From positions 11,419 to 75,418 of the forward strand of contig CAVYGM010000022.1 of assembly GCA_963768025.1 (NCBI GenBank): DNA of 64,000 bases, in the 5' to 3' direction. Positions 20,244-28,367 of the stretch are shown here, in pieces (positions within the stretch are counted from its first letter, which is position 1; each line of letters starts with the position of its first letter). The notes under the pieces were generated by a model. It did no database searches. It worked only from the letters and a program-made list of their open reading frames with translations, and was not told where the DNA came from. The DNA comes from CAVYGM01 sp963768025 (GTDB lineage Bacteria > Bacteroidota > Bacteroidia > Cytophagales > Spirosomataceae). A program made the translations under genes and the position numbers.

Positions 20244-22153
20244 ATGGGAAAAATTATTGGCATTGACTTAGGAACAACGAACTCTTGCGTGGCTGTCATG
20301 GAAGGTAATGAGCCCGTCGTAATCGCAAATAGCGAAGGTGCACGTACTACTCCATCCGTAGTTGCCTTTATGGATAATGGCAATGGCGAACGTAAAGTAG
20401 GTGCTCCGGCCAAACGTCAGGCAATCACCAATCCCAAAGCATACGATTAGCTCAATCAAGCGTTTTATGGGAAAACGCTTTGACGAGGTTCAACAATGAA
20501 ATGAAAACCGTGGCCTACGACGTAGAAAAAGGCCCTAACAATACACCACGCGTTCGGATTGGTGATCGCTCTATACACGCCACAGGAAATTTCGGCGCTG
20601 ATTCTGCAAAAAATGAAGCAGACCGCCGAAGATTATCTGGGTCAGGAAGTGACGGAAGCGGTTATCACGGTACCGGCTTACTTCAATGACGCGGAGCGTC
20701 AGGCAACCAAAGAAGCTGGTCAGATTGCGGGTCTGGATGTGAAACGTATCATCAACGAGCCTACGGCTGCTGCCCTGGCTTACGGCTTGGATAAGCAAAA
20801 TCAGGATATGAAAATTGCCGTGTTCGATTTGGGTGGTGGTACATTCGATATCTCGATTCTTGAATTGGGCGACGGCGTGTTTGAAGTAAAATCTACCGAC
20901 GGTGATACCCACCTGGGTGGTGACGACTTCGACCAGGTGATTATCAACTGGCTTGGCGGACGAATTCAAGAAGGACGAAGGCATTGACCTGACTCAGGAT
21001 CCGATGGCCCTGCAACGTCTGAAAGAAGCCGCTGAAAAAGCCAAAGTAGAACTTTCGAGCTCTACCCAAACCGAGATCAACCTTCCCTATATCTTCCCGA
21101 TCAACGGTATTCCAAAGCACCTGGTTCGGACGCTGACCCGTTCGAAGTTCGAGCAATTGGCAGATACGCTGTTTCAGCGAATGATGGAGCCTTGCCGCAA
21201 AGCAATGAAAAACTGCCGGCTATCAACATCAAGGACATCAACGAAGTGATTCTGGTTGGTGGTTCCACCCGTATTCCACGAGTTCAGGAAGAAGTTGAGA
21301 AATTCTTTGGACGTAAGCCTTCCAAAGACGTAAACCCCGATGAAGCCGTAGCCGTAGGTGCTGCCATTCAGGGTGGTGTGTTGACGGGTGAAGTGAAGGA
21401 TGTACTGCTTCTGGACGTGATTCCGCTTTCATTGGGTATCGAAACGTTGGGTAGTGTATTCACGAAACTGATCGAGTCCAACACGACGATTCCGTCCAAG
21501 AAAACAGAAACGTTCTCGACTGCGGCTGACAATCAGCCATCGGTTGAAATCCACGTGTTGCAAGGCGAGCGGCCCTTGGCCAATCAGAACCGTACCCTCG
21601 GACGTTTCCACCTCGATGGTATTCCACCCGCACAGCGTGGTATGCCCCAGATCGAGGTAACGTTTGACGTGGATGCCAATGGTATCCTGCACGTTTCGGC
21701 CCGTGATAAAGGAACCGGCAAAGAGCAGAAGATCCGGATCGAAGCTTCCAGCGGTCTGACCGACGCAGAAATCGAAAGGATGCGTCAGGAAGCCAAAGCC
21801 AACGAAGAGTCGGATCAGAGTTGAACGCGAGAAGATCGATAAAATCAATGCCGCTGACTCCCTGATCTTCTCTACCGACAAGCAATTGAAAGAATACGGC
21901 TGACAAGCTTTCAGCTACCAATAAAACCAATATTGAGGAGGCCTTGGGTGAACTCAAAGCAGCACACAAAAACCAGGATTTGGCTGGCATTGATGCTTCT
22001 ATGGAGAAACTGAACGCCGCCTGGCAAGCTGCTTCTCAGGAAATGTACGCCGCTGGTCCAGAGGCAGGTGGTGCACCATCGGACGGTGCCCAGTCTACTG
22101 CCACTAACGACAGCGAAGACGTTACCGACGTCAACTTTGAAGAGGTAAAGTAA
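20244..22153 (+). CDS. dnaK: Chaperone protein DnaK (Hsp70), frameshifted
   Basis: ATP-driven chaperone. The start at 20244 gives GKIIGIDLGTTNSCVAVMEG. The remaining segments, in alternating frames, include the ATPase motifs VITVPAYFNDAERQATKEAG, FDLGGGTFDISILELGDG and VILVGGSTRIPRVQEEVEKF, the substrate-binding-domain segment SLGIETLGSVFTKLIESNT, and the acidic end DSEDVTDVNFEEVK. Frame changes fall near 20440, 20550, 20960, 21190, 21820 and 21900. A complete, normal DnaK of about 635 residues can be read through them, so they are probably sequence errors. Confidence 0.95.
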
Positions 22154-22166
22154 GGCCGCAAATCAG

Positions 22167-22203
22167 AAAAATCCCTGCTCGAATGGGAGTGGGGATTTTT
22201 TTT
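22167..22203 (+). terminator. Terminator after dnaK
   Basis: AAAAATCCC at 22167-22175 pairs with GGGATTTTT at 22192-22200, followed by more Ts. It begins 13 bases after the dnaK stop. Confidence 0.75.
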
Positions 22204-22310
22204 ACCTAAACCAGTAGGTCTGAGCATTATTTTTTACAAAATCCACCCAAATAGTTTTCATTAGTTCTGGTATCCTTTTTTGACGGTTGTTTAAAAAAAA
22301 TCTTTGATCT

Positions 22311-22526
22311 ATGAACAAAATCCTCAATTCACCAGAGTTAGCTTACCTATCTCCAACTACCCGCGAACAAGCGATTATCCTGGCGCAAGAAATTATGGAT
22401 ACGCAAAAGCTATCGGCAACGGAGGCAATTCGTTTGGCTATTTTACAGGCTAAAAATTGGGCGGTAAAAAACGTGAACCGTGCAGTGTGGAAACGTCTCC
22501 GGCTAGTTGAAAAAGAGACCATATGA
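22311..22526 (+). CDS. Small helical protein coupled to SDR
   Basis: A 71-residue protein I cannot assign. It is predicted all-helical with a basic C-terminus (NWAVKNVNRAVWKRLRLVEK). Its last four bases overlap the ATG of the SDR gene, which argues that it is real and cotranslated with the oxidoreductase. The middle (SATEAIRLAILQAKNWAV) resembles a three-helix packing unit, but no family is recognised. Confidence 0.6.
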   Translation: MNKILNSPELAYLSPTTREQAIILAQEIMDTQKLSATEAIRLAILQAKNWAVKNVNRAVWKRLRLVEKETI

Positions 22527-23335
22527 ACCAGCAAACTGGCGATTTTAAGGATCGGGTAATTGTGGTTACGGGTGCTTCATCGGGCATTGGCCAGGCGTGC
22601 GCCTTGCTATTGGGAAGTAAAGGTGCCAAGGTAATCGTAAATTATCACAGTGGTAAGGAAGAGGCACAGCATACCCTCAGCCAGATAAAGGAGTCAGGTG
22701 GAGATGGTATAGCGGTTAAGGCCAATGTCGGTAAAGAGGCTGACGTGCAGGCACTCTTCAAGAAAACGATGGACACCTACGGTCGGCTCGATGCCGTCGT
22801 AAGTAACGCCGGTATGCAGGATGATTCCAGTTTCCTGGACATGACCCTGGATCAATGGCAAAAAGTGATTGATGTAAATCTAACCGGGCAATTTCTCGTC
22901 ACGCGGGAGGCCGCCCGGATATTTGTGAAGCAGTCTCCCGGAAAAAACAGCAAATCTACCATTGGAAATATTGTCATGATGAGTTCTGTTCATGATATTA
23001 TCCCGTGGGCCGGGCACGTGAACTACGCGGCTTCCAAGGGCGGTATCATGATGTTGATGAAATCGTTGGCTCAGGAATTAGCCCCCTACAAGATACGGGT
23101 GAACTCGGTAAGCCCGGGCGCTATCAGGACGTCGATCAACAAGGAGGTATGGTCGGATGATAGTAAACTTCAGGAACTCATGAAACTTGTCCCCTACCGC
23201 CGAATCGGCACGCCCGAAGACGTAGCCAAGGCTGTGGCCTGGCTTTGCTCGGATGACTCGGACTATGTGGTAGGCGAAACACTCTATATTGACGGTGGGA
23301 TGACCTTATATCCCGAATTTTCTGATAACGGGTAA
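22523..23335 (+). CDS. Short-chain dehydrogenase/reductase, glucose 1-dehydrogenase-like
   Basis: Rossmann-fold NAD(P)-dependent oxidoreductase of 270 residues. The cofactor loop TGASSGIGQACALL is near residue 16 and SNAGMQDDSSFLD near 94. The catalytic Ser in VMMSSVHD and the YAASKGG Tyr/Lys motif follow. VGETLYIDGGMTLYP is the usual classical-SDR ending. The closest named group is glucose 1-dehydrogenase, but the substrate cannot be told. It starts inside the stop of the small upstream gene and is closed by a strong terminator. Confidence 0.88.
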   Translation: MNQQTGDFKDRVIVVTGASSGIGQACALLLGSKGAKVIVNYHSGKEEAQHTLSQIKESGGDGIAVKANVGKEADVQALFKKTMDTYGRLDAVVSNAGMQDDSSFLDMTLDQWQKVIDVNLTGQFLVTREAARIFVKQSPGKNSKSTIGNIVMMSSVHDIIPWAGHVNYAASKGGIMMLMKSLAQELAPYKIRVNSVSPGAIRTSINKEVWSDDSKLQELMKLVPYRRIGTPEDVAKAVAWLCSDDSDYVVGETLYIDGGMTLYPEFSDNG

Positions 23336-23356
23336 TAAAAAAAATCATTTATGTAC

Positions 23357-23395
23357 CAACAAAAAAGGCTCATTCAAAATGAGCCTTTTTTGTTG
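23357..23395. terminator. Bidirectional terminator between SDR and OmpA genes
   Basis: An 18-bp perfect stem (23357-23374 with 23378-23395) with a 3-base CAA loop. It has an A tract on the left arm and a T tract on the right, so it serves both converging genes. It lies 21 bases after the SDR stop and 32 bases from the OmpA stop. Confidence 0.9.
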
Positions 23396-23427
23396 TGCTT
23401 TTAGCACCCCTGTAAGTTGTGAAGTAC

Positions 23428-24123
23428 TTAACGAATGGCGGCTTCTTTGGTGGCTTCCTTCTTTAACTTTTCCTTCAACTTGTCATTGGCCGTGATGACA
23501 ACCTCTACCCGCCGATTCTGCTTTTGGCCGGTTTCGGCATCGTTACTGGCTATGGGTTGCTCCTCACCGTACCCTACCGTCCGGATTCGTTTGCCTTTTA
23601 CCGCGTTTTTCCTCAGGTAAGCAGCCACTACTTCTGATCTTCTTTGCGAAAGCTGCTTATTGTAAGAGTCGGTGCCAGTGGCATCTGTGTGGCCCTCGAT
23701 CAAAATATCCGTTTCGTCATAGTCCTGCAATACACTGGCCATGTTATCCAGGTTTTTCCGGGTTTCAGGACTAATGGCGTAAGAGTCAAATTCAAAGAGT
23801 AGTCCGGAGTCAAAGGTCATTTTTATACCTTCTCCAATTCTTTCTACTTTGGCATTCTCCACCTTCTTTTCCAATTCACGGGCTTGTTTATCCATGTATA
23901 CGCCGATCAAAGTACCTACCGTTCCACCAACGGCCGCCCCAATAATAGCACCAACGGCCGTATTCCCTGACTTCTTGCCAATGACCGCACCAGCCGCTGC
24001 TCCCGTACCGATACCGATTATGGCTCCCTGCTCCTGTCGGGACAGTTTGCTATTTTTACAGCCGGTCATACTACCCAGACATACTACCAGGATAGCTGCC
24101 GAAAATATCATTACTTTTTTCAT
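23428..24123 (-). CDS. OmpA-family lipoprotein with glycine zipper
   Basis: Outer-membrane lipoprotein tethering the envelope to peptidoglycan. The lipoprotein signal ends in SMTGC (Cys about residue 22). A glycine-zipper segment (GAAAGAVIGKKSGNTAVGAI then IGAAVGGTVGTLIGVY) spans about residues 40-80. The OmpA-C peptidoglycan-binding domain has LIEGHTDATGTDSYNKQLSQ and the arginine-containing QNRRVEVVI. The tail is charged and coiled-coil-like (KLKEKLKKEATKEAA). The next gene upstream on this strand is an OM barrel, 33 bases away, likely cotranscribed. Confidence 0.92.
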   Translation of the reverse strand: MKKVMIFSAAILVVCLGSMTGCKNSKLSRQEQGAIIGIGTGAAAGAVIGKKSGNTAVGAIIGAAVGGTVGTLIGVYMDKQARELEKKVENAKVERIGEGIKMTFDSGLLFEFDSYAISPETRKNLDNMASVLQDYDETDILIEGHTDATGTDSYNKQLSQRRSEVVAAYLRKNAVKGKRIRTVGYGEEQPIASNDAETGQKQNRRVEVVITANDKLKEKLKKEATKEAAIR

Positions 24124-24156
24124 AAACAGTCAAATTAAGTTTGAAAGAAAGATGGC

Positions 24157-24825
24157 TTAAAATATGGCAAAACCAACGGTTGCCTGCCACAGGGTACTTT
24201 TGCGTTTGAGTTGGGAATTAAAATTCGAGTCGTCCGTATTGGCCTCCACCATATTGGTAAAATTTCCTTCGTACCGCAAGTCAAGGCTTAGGTTGCCAAT
24301 GTCGAACCCTACCCCAGCCTGGTAGCCCAGGGCCGCCTGATTAAAATTATCGCGGACGCTATTGGCTCCCACTTCATTCAAGGCCCTTCGCAAGCCGCCG
24401 TTTTCAGCCAAACGGATAGAGGCGATGGGACCGGCGTTGATGCGTAGTACATCGCCAATGCGAAAACCTACCAGGACGGGTACATCCAAATTGGTAAAGC
24501 GAACATTGATAGTATTTTTATCGTCGCTAATTCCATCCCTGAAAACATTGAATTCTCCTCCTTTTTGGGAGAGCAATAATTCGGGCTGAATGAATAAGCT
24601 GCTGCCAAGCCGCATAAAAACTCCCCCGACAAAACCGGTGAGCCTGGCATTCGAGTTGCCTATGCGGATGGAAGGATCTTCGGTGGATACCACCTCATTC
24701 CCTCTAAAATTGGACAGGTTGGTACCTCCTTTAACCCCAAATTTGAAATTCCTATTTTGGGCAAAGGTTAGATGCGCACCTCCCAAAAGAATGAGTATCA
24801 TTACGAGTATTTTGCTCTTTTTCAT
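24157..24825 (-). CDS. Outer-membrane beta-barrel protein (PorT-like)
   Basis: 222 residues. The signal peptide is MKKSKILVMILILLGG then AHLTFAQ. The barrel pattern of alternating residues starts with FKFGVKGGTNLSNFRG and ends in an aromatic (WQATVGFAIF), as usual for BamA-inserted barrels. The segment IQPELLLSQKGGEF is typical of the Bacteroidota porin/PorT-like barrel family. No ligand can be inferred. It is transcribed ahead of the OmpA lipoprotein. The 283 bases upstream (24826-25108) show no gene. Confidence 0.85.
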   Translation of the reverse strand: MKKSKILVMILILLGGAHLTFAQNRNFKFGVKGGTNLSNFRGNEVVSTEDPSIRIGNSNARLTGFVGGVFMRLGSSLFIQPELLLSQKGGEFNVFRDGISDDKNTINVRFTNLDVPVLVGFRIGDVLRINAGPIASIRLAENGGLRRALNEVGANSVRDNFNQAALGYQAGVGFDIGNLSLDLRYEGNFTNMVEANTDDSNFNSQLKRKSTLWQATVGFAIF

Positions 24826-25108
24826 AAAAGTTACTGGTTAGTTACTACTATATAACAATACAATTCTCATTCCATGGGGTACTTTCTAGTTAAAACTACC
24901 AGCTTTTCTCCTACTGAATCTTGCTTTTCTGCCGTATGATCTAGGTTCTAGCGGGTTGCTTGATCCATTAAAACACGAATTGAGTTATAGTAAAAAAACT
25001 AGTAGAAAAACTTCCCCACATCCTCGATAGGTACTCAGAGGATAGCAGTAAAGTGAGTGGAACACAATTGGTACGTAACACTCTTGCACCTAAACGCTGA
25101 AAAAATAA

Positions 25109-25954
25109 ATGAATACGCAAGTACCTACCTCTACGAACGGAGCCATTAAAACTTTGCAGATTTTGAACATATTGGGATTCCTGTTGATGGTTCTCTTTAA
25201 CTTTTTGGCAAATTGGTTGCCGCTGAATGGCAAAACCACGGGTGAATTGTCGGATAACTATCCCAACCTGTTCGTACCCTCGGGCCCCACTTTTTCTATT
25301 TGGGGAGTTATCTATTTGTTCCTTCTGATTTTCACCATTTACCAGGCCAGAACTTTATTTACCTCCCAATCCAGTGTGGTGAACGCGGTGGTGCATCACC
25401 TGGGAATATGGTACCTGGCCTCCTCCATTCTCAATACCCTTTGGATAATAGCCTGGCATTATGAACTATTGCCCGTATCAGTCGCTATCATGTGGCTTTT
25501 ACTTTTGTCCCTAATTCTGGCAAATTTTGGGGTATCCAACAGCGAGAGCTATCTATCAGCCGGGCAAAAATTTCTGACAAAGGCCACTTTTGGGATCTAT
25601 TTAGGCTGGATTTCGGTGGCTACAATCGCGAATATGACTGCCTGGCTTACGGCTATCCAATGGAGTTCGGGACTGGAAGAAGATACCTGGGCCGTTATTA
25701 TGATTTTGATTGGTACCATGCTGACGCTGTACGGGGCAAGTAGGTTGTCAAACGGATATTTAACCTTGGCGGTGGTATGGGCGTTTGTGGGAATTATTTT
25801 CAAGCGAACCGCCGAAAATCCGATGTATTTTTCCATAACCTACGTAGCGGGTGGGTGCGCGTTGCTCCTGTTTATTTATTCGCTCGTTTTGATCCGGAAG
25901 GACATGAAACTTACGCGAAGCCAACCTATCCAACCTTCCAGGCTATACGAATAG
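25109..25954 (+). CDS. TspO/MBR-like tryptophan-rich membrane protein
   Basis: Integral membrane protein of 281 residues with about eight hydrophobic segments, rich in Trp. The family stretch LFVPSGPTFSIWGVIYLFLL (near residue 54) and later Trp-containing helices resemble the long form of TspO-related sensory proteins in Bacteroidota. The ligand (porphyrin or sterol in TspO) is unproven here. Its 3' end is only 7 bases from the convergent TPR gene, with no visible terminator between. Confidence 0.7.
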   Translation: MNTQVPTSTNGAIKTLQILNILGFLLMVLFNFLANWLPLNGKTTGELSDNYPNLFVPSGPTFSIWGVIYLFLLIFTIYQARTLFTSQSSVVNAVVHHLGIWYLASSILNTLWIIAWHYELLPVSVAIMWLLLLSLILANFGVSNSESYLSAGQKFLTKATFGIYLGWISVATIANMTAWLTAIQWSSGLEEDTWAVIMILIGTMLTLYGASRLSNGYLTLAVVWAFVGIIFKRTAENPMYFSITYVAGGCALLLFIYSLVLIRKDMKLTRSQPIQPSRLYE

Positions 25955-25961
25955 GAAGTGC

Positions 25962-28229
25962 TTAAAAAATGGGACATTGCGTGCCCGAGCGGCGACCCCG
26001 TTTTTTTAAGGCTACCTTCTGAGACTTGTAGGAGCCTTTTTTGTTTTTGTCTTTGGGAAGCTTTTTTTCGGTGTAGGGGATCAGTTTAAAGTCATATTCA
26101 GGAATGAAGTACTCCTCGTCATATTCGGCAACGGGCAACGGAAGGTAATGGCGACCAGGAAAATAGAGCGTGTCGTACTCGTAGTCGTACAGGTATATCG
26201 TAACGAACCCATCGCGACTGTACTTGATCCCAATGTCGGAGAAGCCGCCTTCGGTATCGTTAGAGGCGGTGGCCGCCGCCAGCGAACTCGCGAATTTTTT
26301 CTGGGTACCTTTCAACAACAAATTCATGTTGAACTGGAATACCCGATTAGAAGAATCAATTTGAATAGCTACCCCAAGGTAGTATTTGGCATCCTTGTAG
26401 TTTTCCAGGCCCGCGTGCAGGACGGCCGTGTTGTTCAGGGCGCTCTTGTCCTGGTAGGTTTGGTAGCTAAGTTTGGCTTCGTCGTATTTCTGCCAATACC
26501 GAAATACATTCCCTTGATTCACATTATAAAACTTCCGACCGGGAGCTACTTCCATTGCCTTTTTGAAGTCATTAAAGGCCAATTGATACTGCTCGTCAGC
26601 TTCGCCGACCAGTTTCTTCTGTTCCGATCGGTTGCCCTGGTAAGCATTCACAATTCCCCGGTTGTTGAGCAAAAAAGGTACCGTTGGATTAGCTTCCACC
26701 AAGCTATCAAAGAGGGCCCGGGACTGATTAAGCTGATCGTTTTCAAGCAGCACCACGCCCCAACCGTTCTGGGCTTTCAGGTTCTGGGGATTCAGGGCAA
26801 TGGCCTTTCTGAACACCTCGTACCCTTTTTTGAACATGTCAAAGTGAAGGAGGAGATTCCCGTAGTTACTCCACATCTTGTCGTACGTTTTTTCGTGGGT
26901 AAGGGCCCGGCTCAGGTACTGGCCCGCGAGGGAAAAACTTTTTTGGTCGACCAGAATCCCACTTATGCCCGCCAGGGCTTCGTACCGGTTGGGATCCAGT
27001 CGGACCGCCGTTTCAAAATCGGACAAAGCGGCACCTGATTTTTTGGTATAGTACTTGGCGAAACCCCGGCTTACAAAAATATCCGCCAGACTGCGATCCT
27101 CCGGATTAAACAAGGTCTTTGCCCGTTCAAAATCATCCAGCGCCTTTTGGTACTCTTTCAGTCCATAGTGGGTTACGCCCCGTCCCAGGTAGGCGGAGAC
27201 ATAGGTACTATCTGCATCCAGAATCCGATCATACATCCCCTTGGCTGCCGCGTACAGGCGCCTCGAAACCAATACATTCGCCTGACCGCAGAGAGCGACC
27301 TGGCTATTTTTCATAATGGCAGCGGCCAATCGGTAATACTTCTGCGCGTTTTCGAACTGCCCCAGAGCATAAAAGGTATGACCAAGGCCCAGAAAGGCAT
27401 CCATTCTGAACTTTTTATCGTCACTTTCCAAATATTCCTCAAAACTGGCCTGTGCTTCCGGGTACCTTTTTAAATCCACGAGTGCATTGGCATACCTAAT
27501 CTGTGCTTTATGATTCCTTTTTGCTACTTTTTCAAAATCGGAGACTGCGCTTTTTGACTTTTTCAATTTCATCAGCACATCTCCCCGCAACAGCCGGTAG
27601 GCCATCTCGTCTTTTTGGCGGATTGCGGAAGTCACCTCACCAACGGATTCAGGGTACTGATGGTTTTGTTTGAATAAGAGACCTACATTATAATTCCATT
27701 TGCCCCCCTGACTTCGATGGGGGGTACCTTGCGCGTACAGGAGGCCGTCGCTCACGCTCCCTTCCCGGCCAAACGTCACCAAGGTATTGAGCACCGAAAA
27801 TTTGCTGGCAGTAGAATTTGTGAAACTAGCTCGGGCAGCCGGATAGTCCCGGCTCAGCAAGTGCAGCAAGCCAATCTGGTAGGAAGTCAGTTGATCCAGG
27901 GAATCAAGGGAGGTAAGAACTCGGAGTGCCTTGCTGTAATTGCCCGAGAGGGCATTAAGCACGGCTTCGTTAGAATATTTTTGAACCGAATCAGCTGGAT
28001 TGTAGTAAGTTTTGTGATAATCGCGGTAGGCTCGTTGAAGGTCGAGTAGCTCCCGCCGGTATTCGGCACTTTGAAGAATCTTAGGGTCATTCTCCTCAAC
28101 TGCTTGGTTGAACAATTGAAGGCATTTTGTAAAAAGTGACTGGCAGTCCTTAAAATCCTGAGCTTGGGCAGTGGGAGTTCCACGGCCGAACCAGCACAGG
28201 ATCAAAAGCACAACCAGTCCCCTTTTCAT
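25962..28229 (-). CDS. Secreted TPR-repeat protein
   Basis: 755 residues with a signal peptide (MKRGLVVLLILCWFGRGTP, cleavage after AQA). Many TPR units fill residues about 100-640, for example AYLGRGVTHYGLKEYQKALD, ALAGISGILVDQKSFSLAGQ and KAQNGWGVVLLENDQLNQSR. The C-terminus is Tyr-rich (YLYDYEYDTLYFPGRHYLP), then basic (KKLPKDKNKKGSYKSQK). It is probably a periplasmic scaffold. Nothing in the neighbourhood ties it to one partner; the GH65 gene lies upstream on the same strand, 138 bases away. Confidence 0.85.
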   Translation of the reverse strand: MKRGLVVLLILCWFGRGTPTAQAQDFKDCQSLFTKCLQLFNQAVEENDPKILQSAEYRRELLDLQRAYRDYHKTYYNPADSVQKYSNEAVLNALSGNYSKALRVLTSLDSLDQLTSYQIGLLHLLSRDYPAARASFTNSTASKFSVLNTLVTFGREGSVSDGLLYAQGTPHRSQGGKWNYNVGLLFKQNHQYPESVGEVTSAIRQKDEMAYRLLRGDVLMKLKKSKSAVSDFEKVAKRNHKAQIRYANALVDLKRYPEAQASFEEYLESDDKKFRMDAFLGLGHTFYALGQFENAQKYYRLAAAIMKNSQVALCGQANVLVSRRLYAAAKGMYDRILDADSTYVSAYLGRGVTHYGLKEYQKALDDFERAKTLFNPEDRSLADIFVSRGFAKYYTKKSGAALSDFETAVRLDPNRYEALAGISGILVDQKSFSLAGQYLSRALTHEKTYDKMWSNYGNLLLHFDMFKKGYEVFRKAIALNPQNLKAQNGWGVVLLENDQLNQSRALFDSLVEANPTVPFLLNNRGIVNAYQGNRSEQKKLVGEADEQYQLAFNDFKKAMEVAPGRKFYNVNQGNVFRYWQKYDEAKLSYQTYQDKSALNNTAVLHAGLENYKDAKYYLGVAIQIDSSNRVFQFNMNLLLKGTQKKFASSLAAATASNDTEGGFSDIGIKYSRDGFVTIYLYDYEYDTLYFPGRHYLPLPVAEYDEEYFIPEYDFKLIPYTEKKLPKDKNKKGSYKSQKVALKKRGRRSGTQCPIF

Positions 28230-28367
28230 CTAATAGTGTTTTAGAGCGTTTATTCCAGGAAATAAAAAATTCCTGCTCTATATAGCAACGAGTACCAGCA
28301 AGAGCTGGTGTTACGCGCTCAAAAATTTAAAGCTGGAATTTCCAGTTGGAAAATTCCTAACCATCGC

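Noticed and set aside
26148..27038. 296-residue plus frame inside the large TPR gene
   Set aside because: Antisense shadow of an intact, repeat-containing secreted protein.
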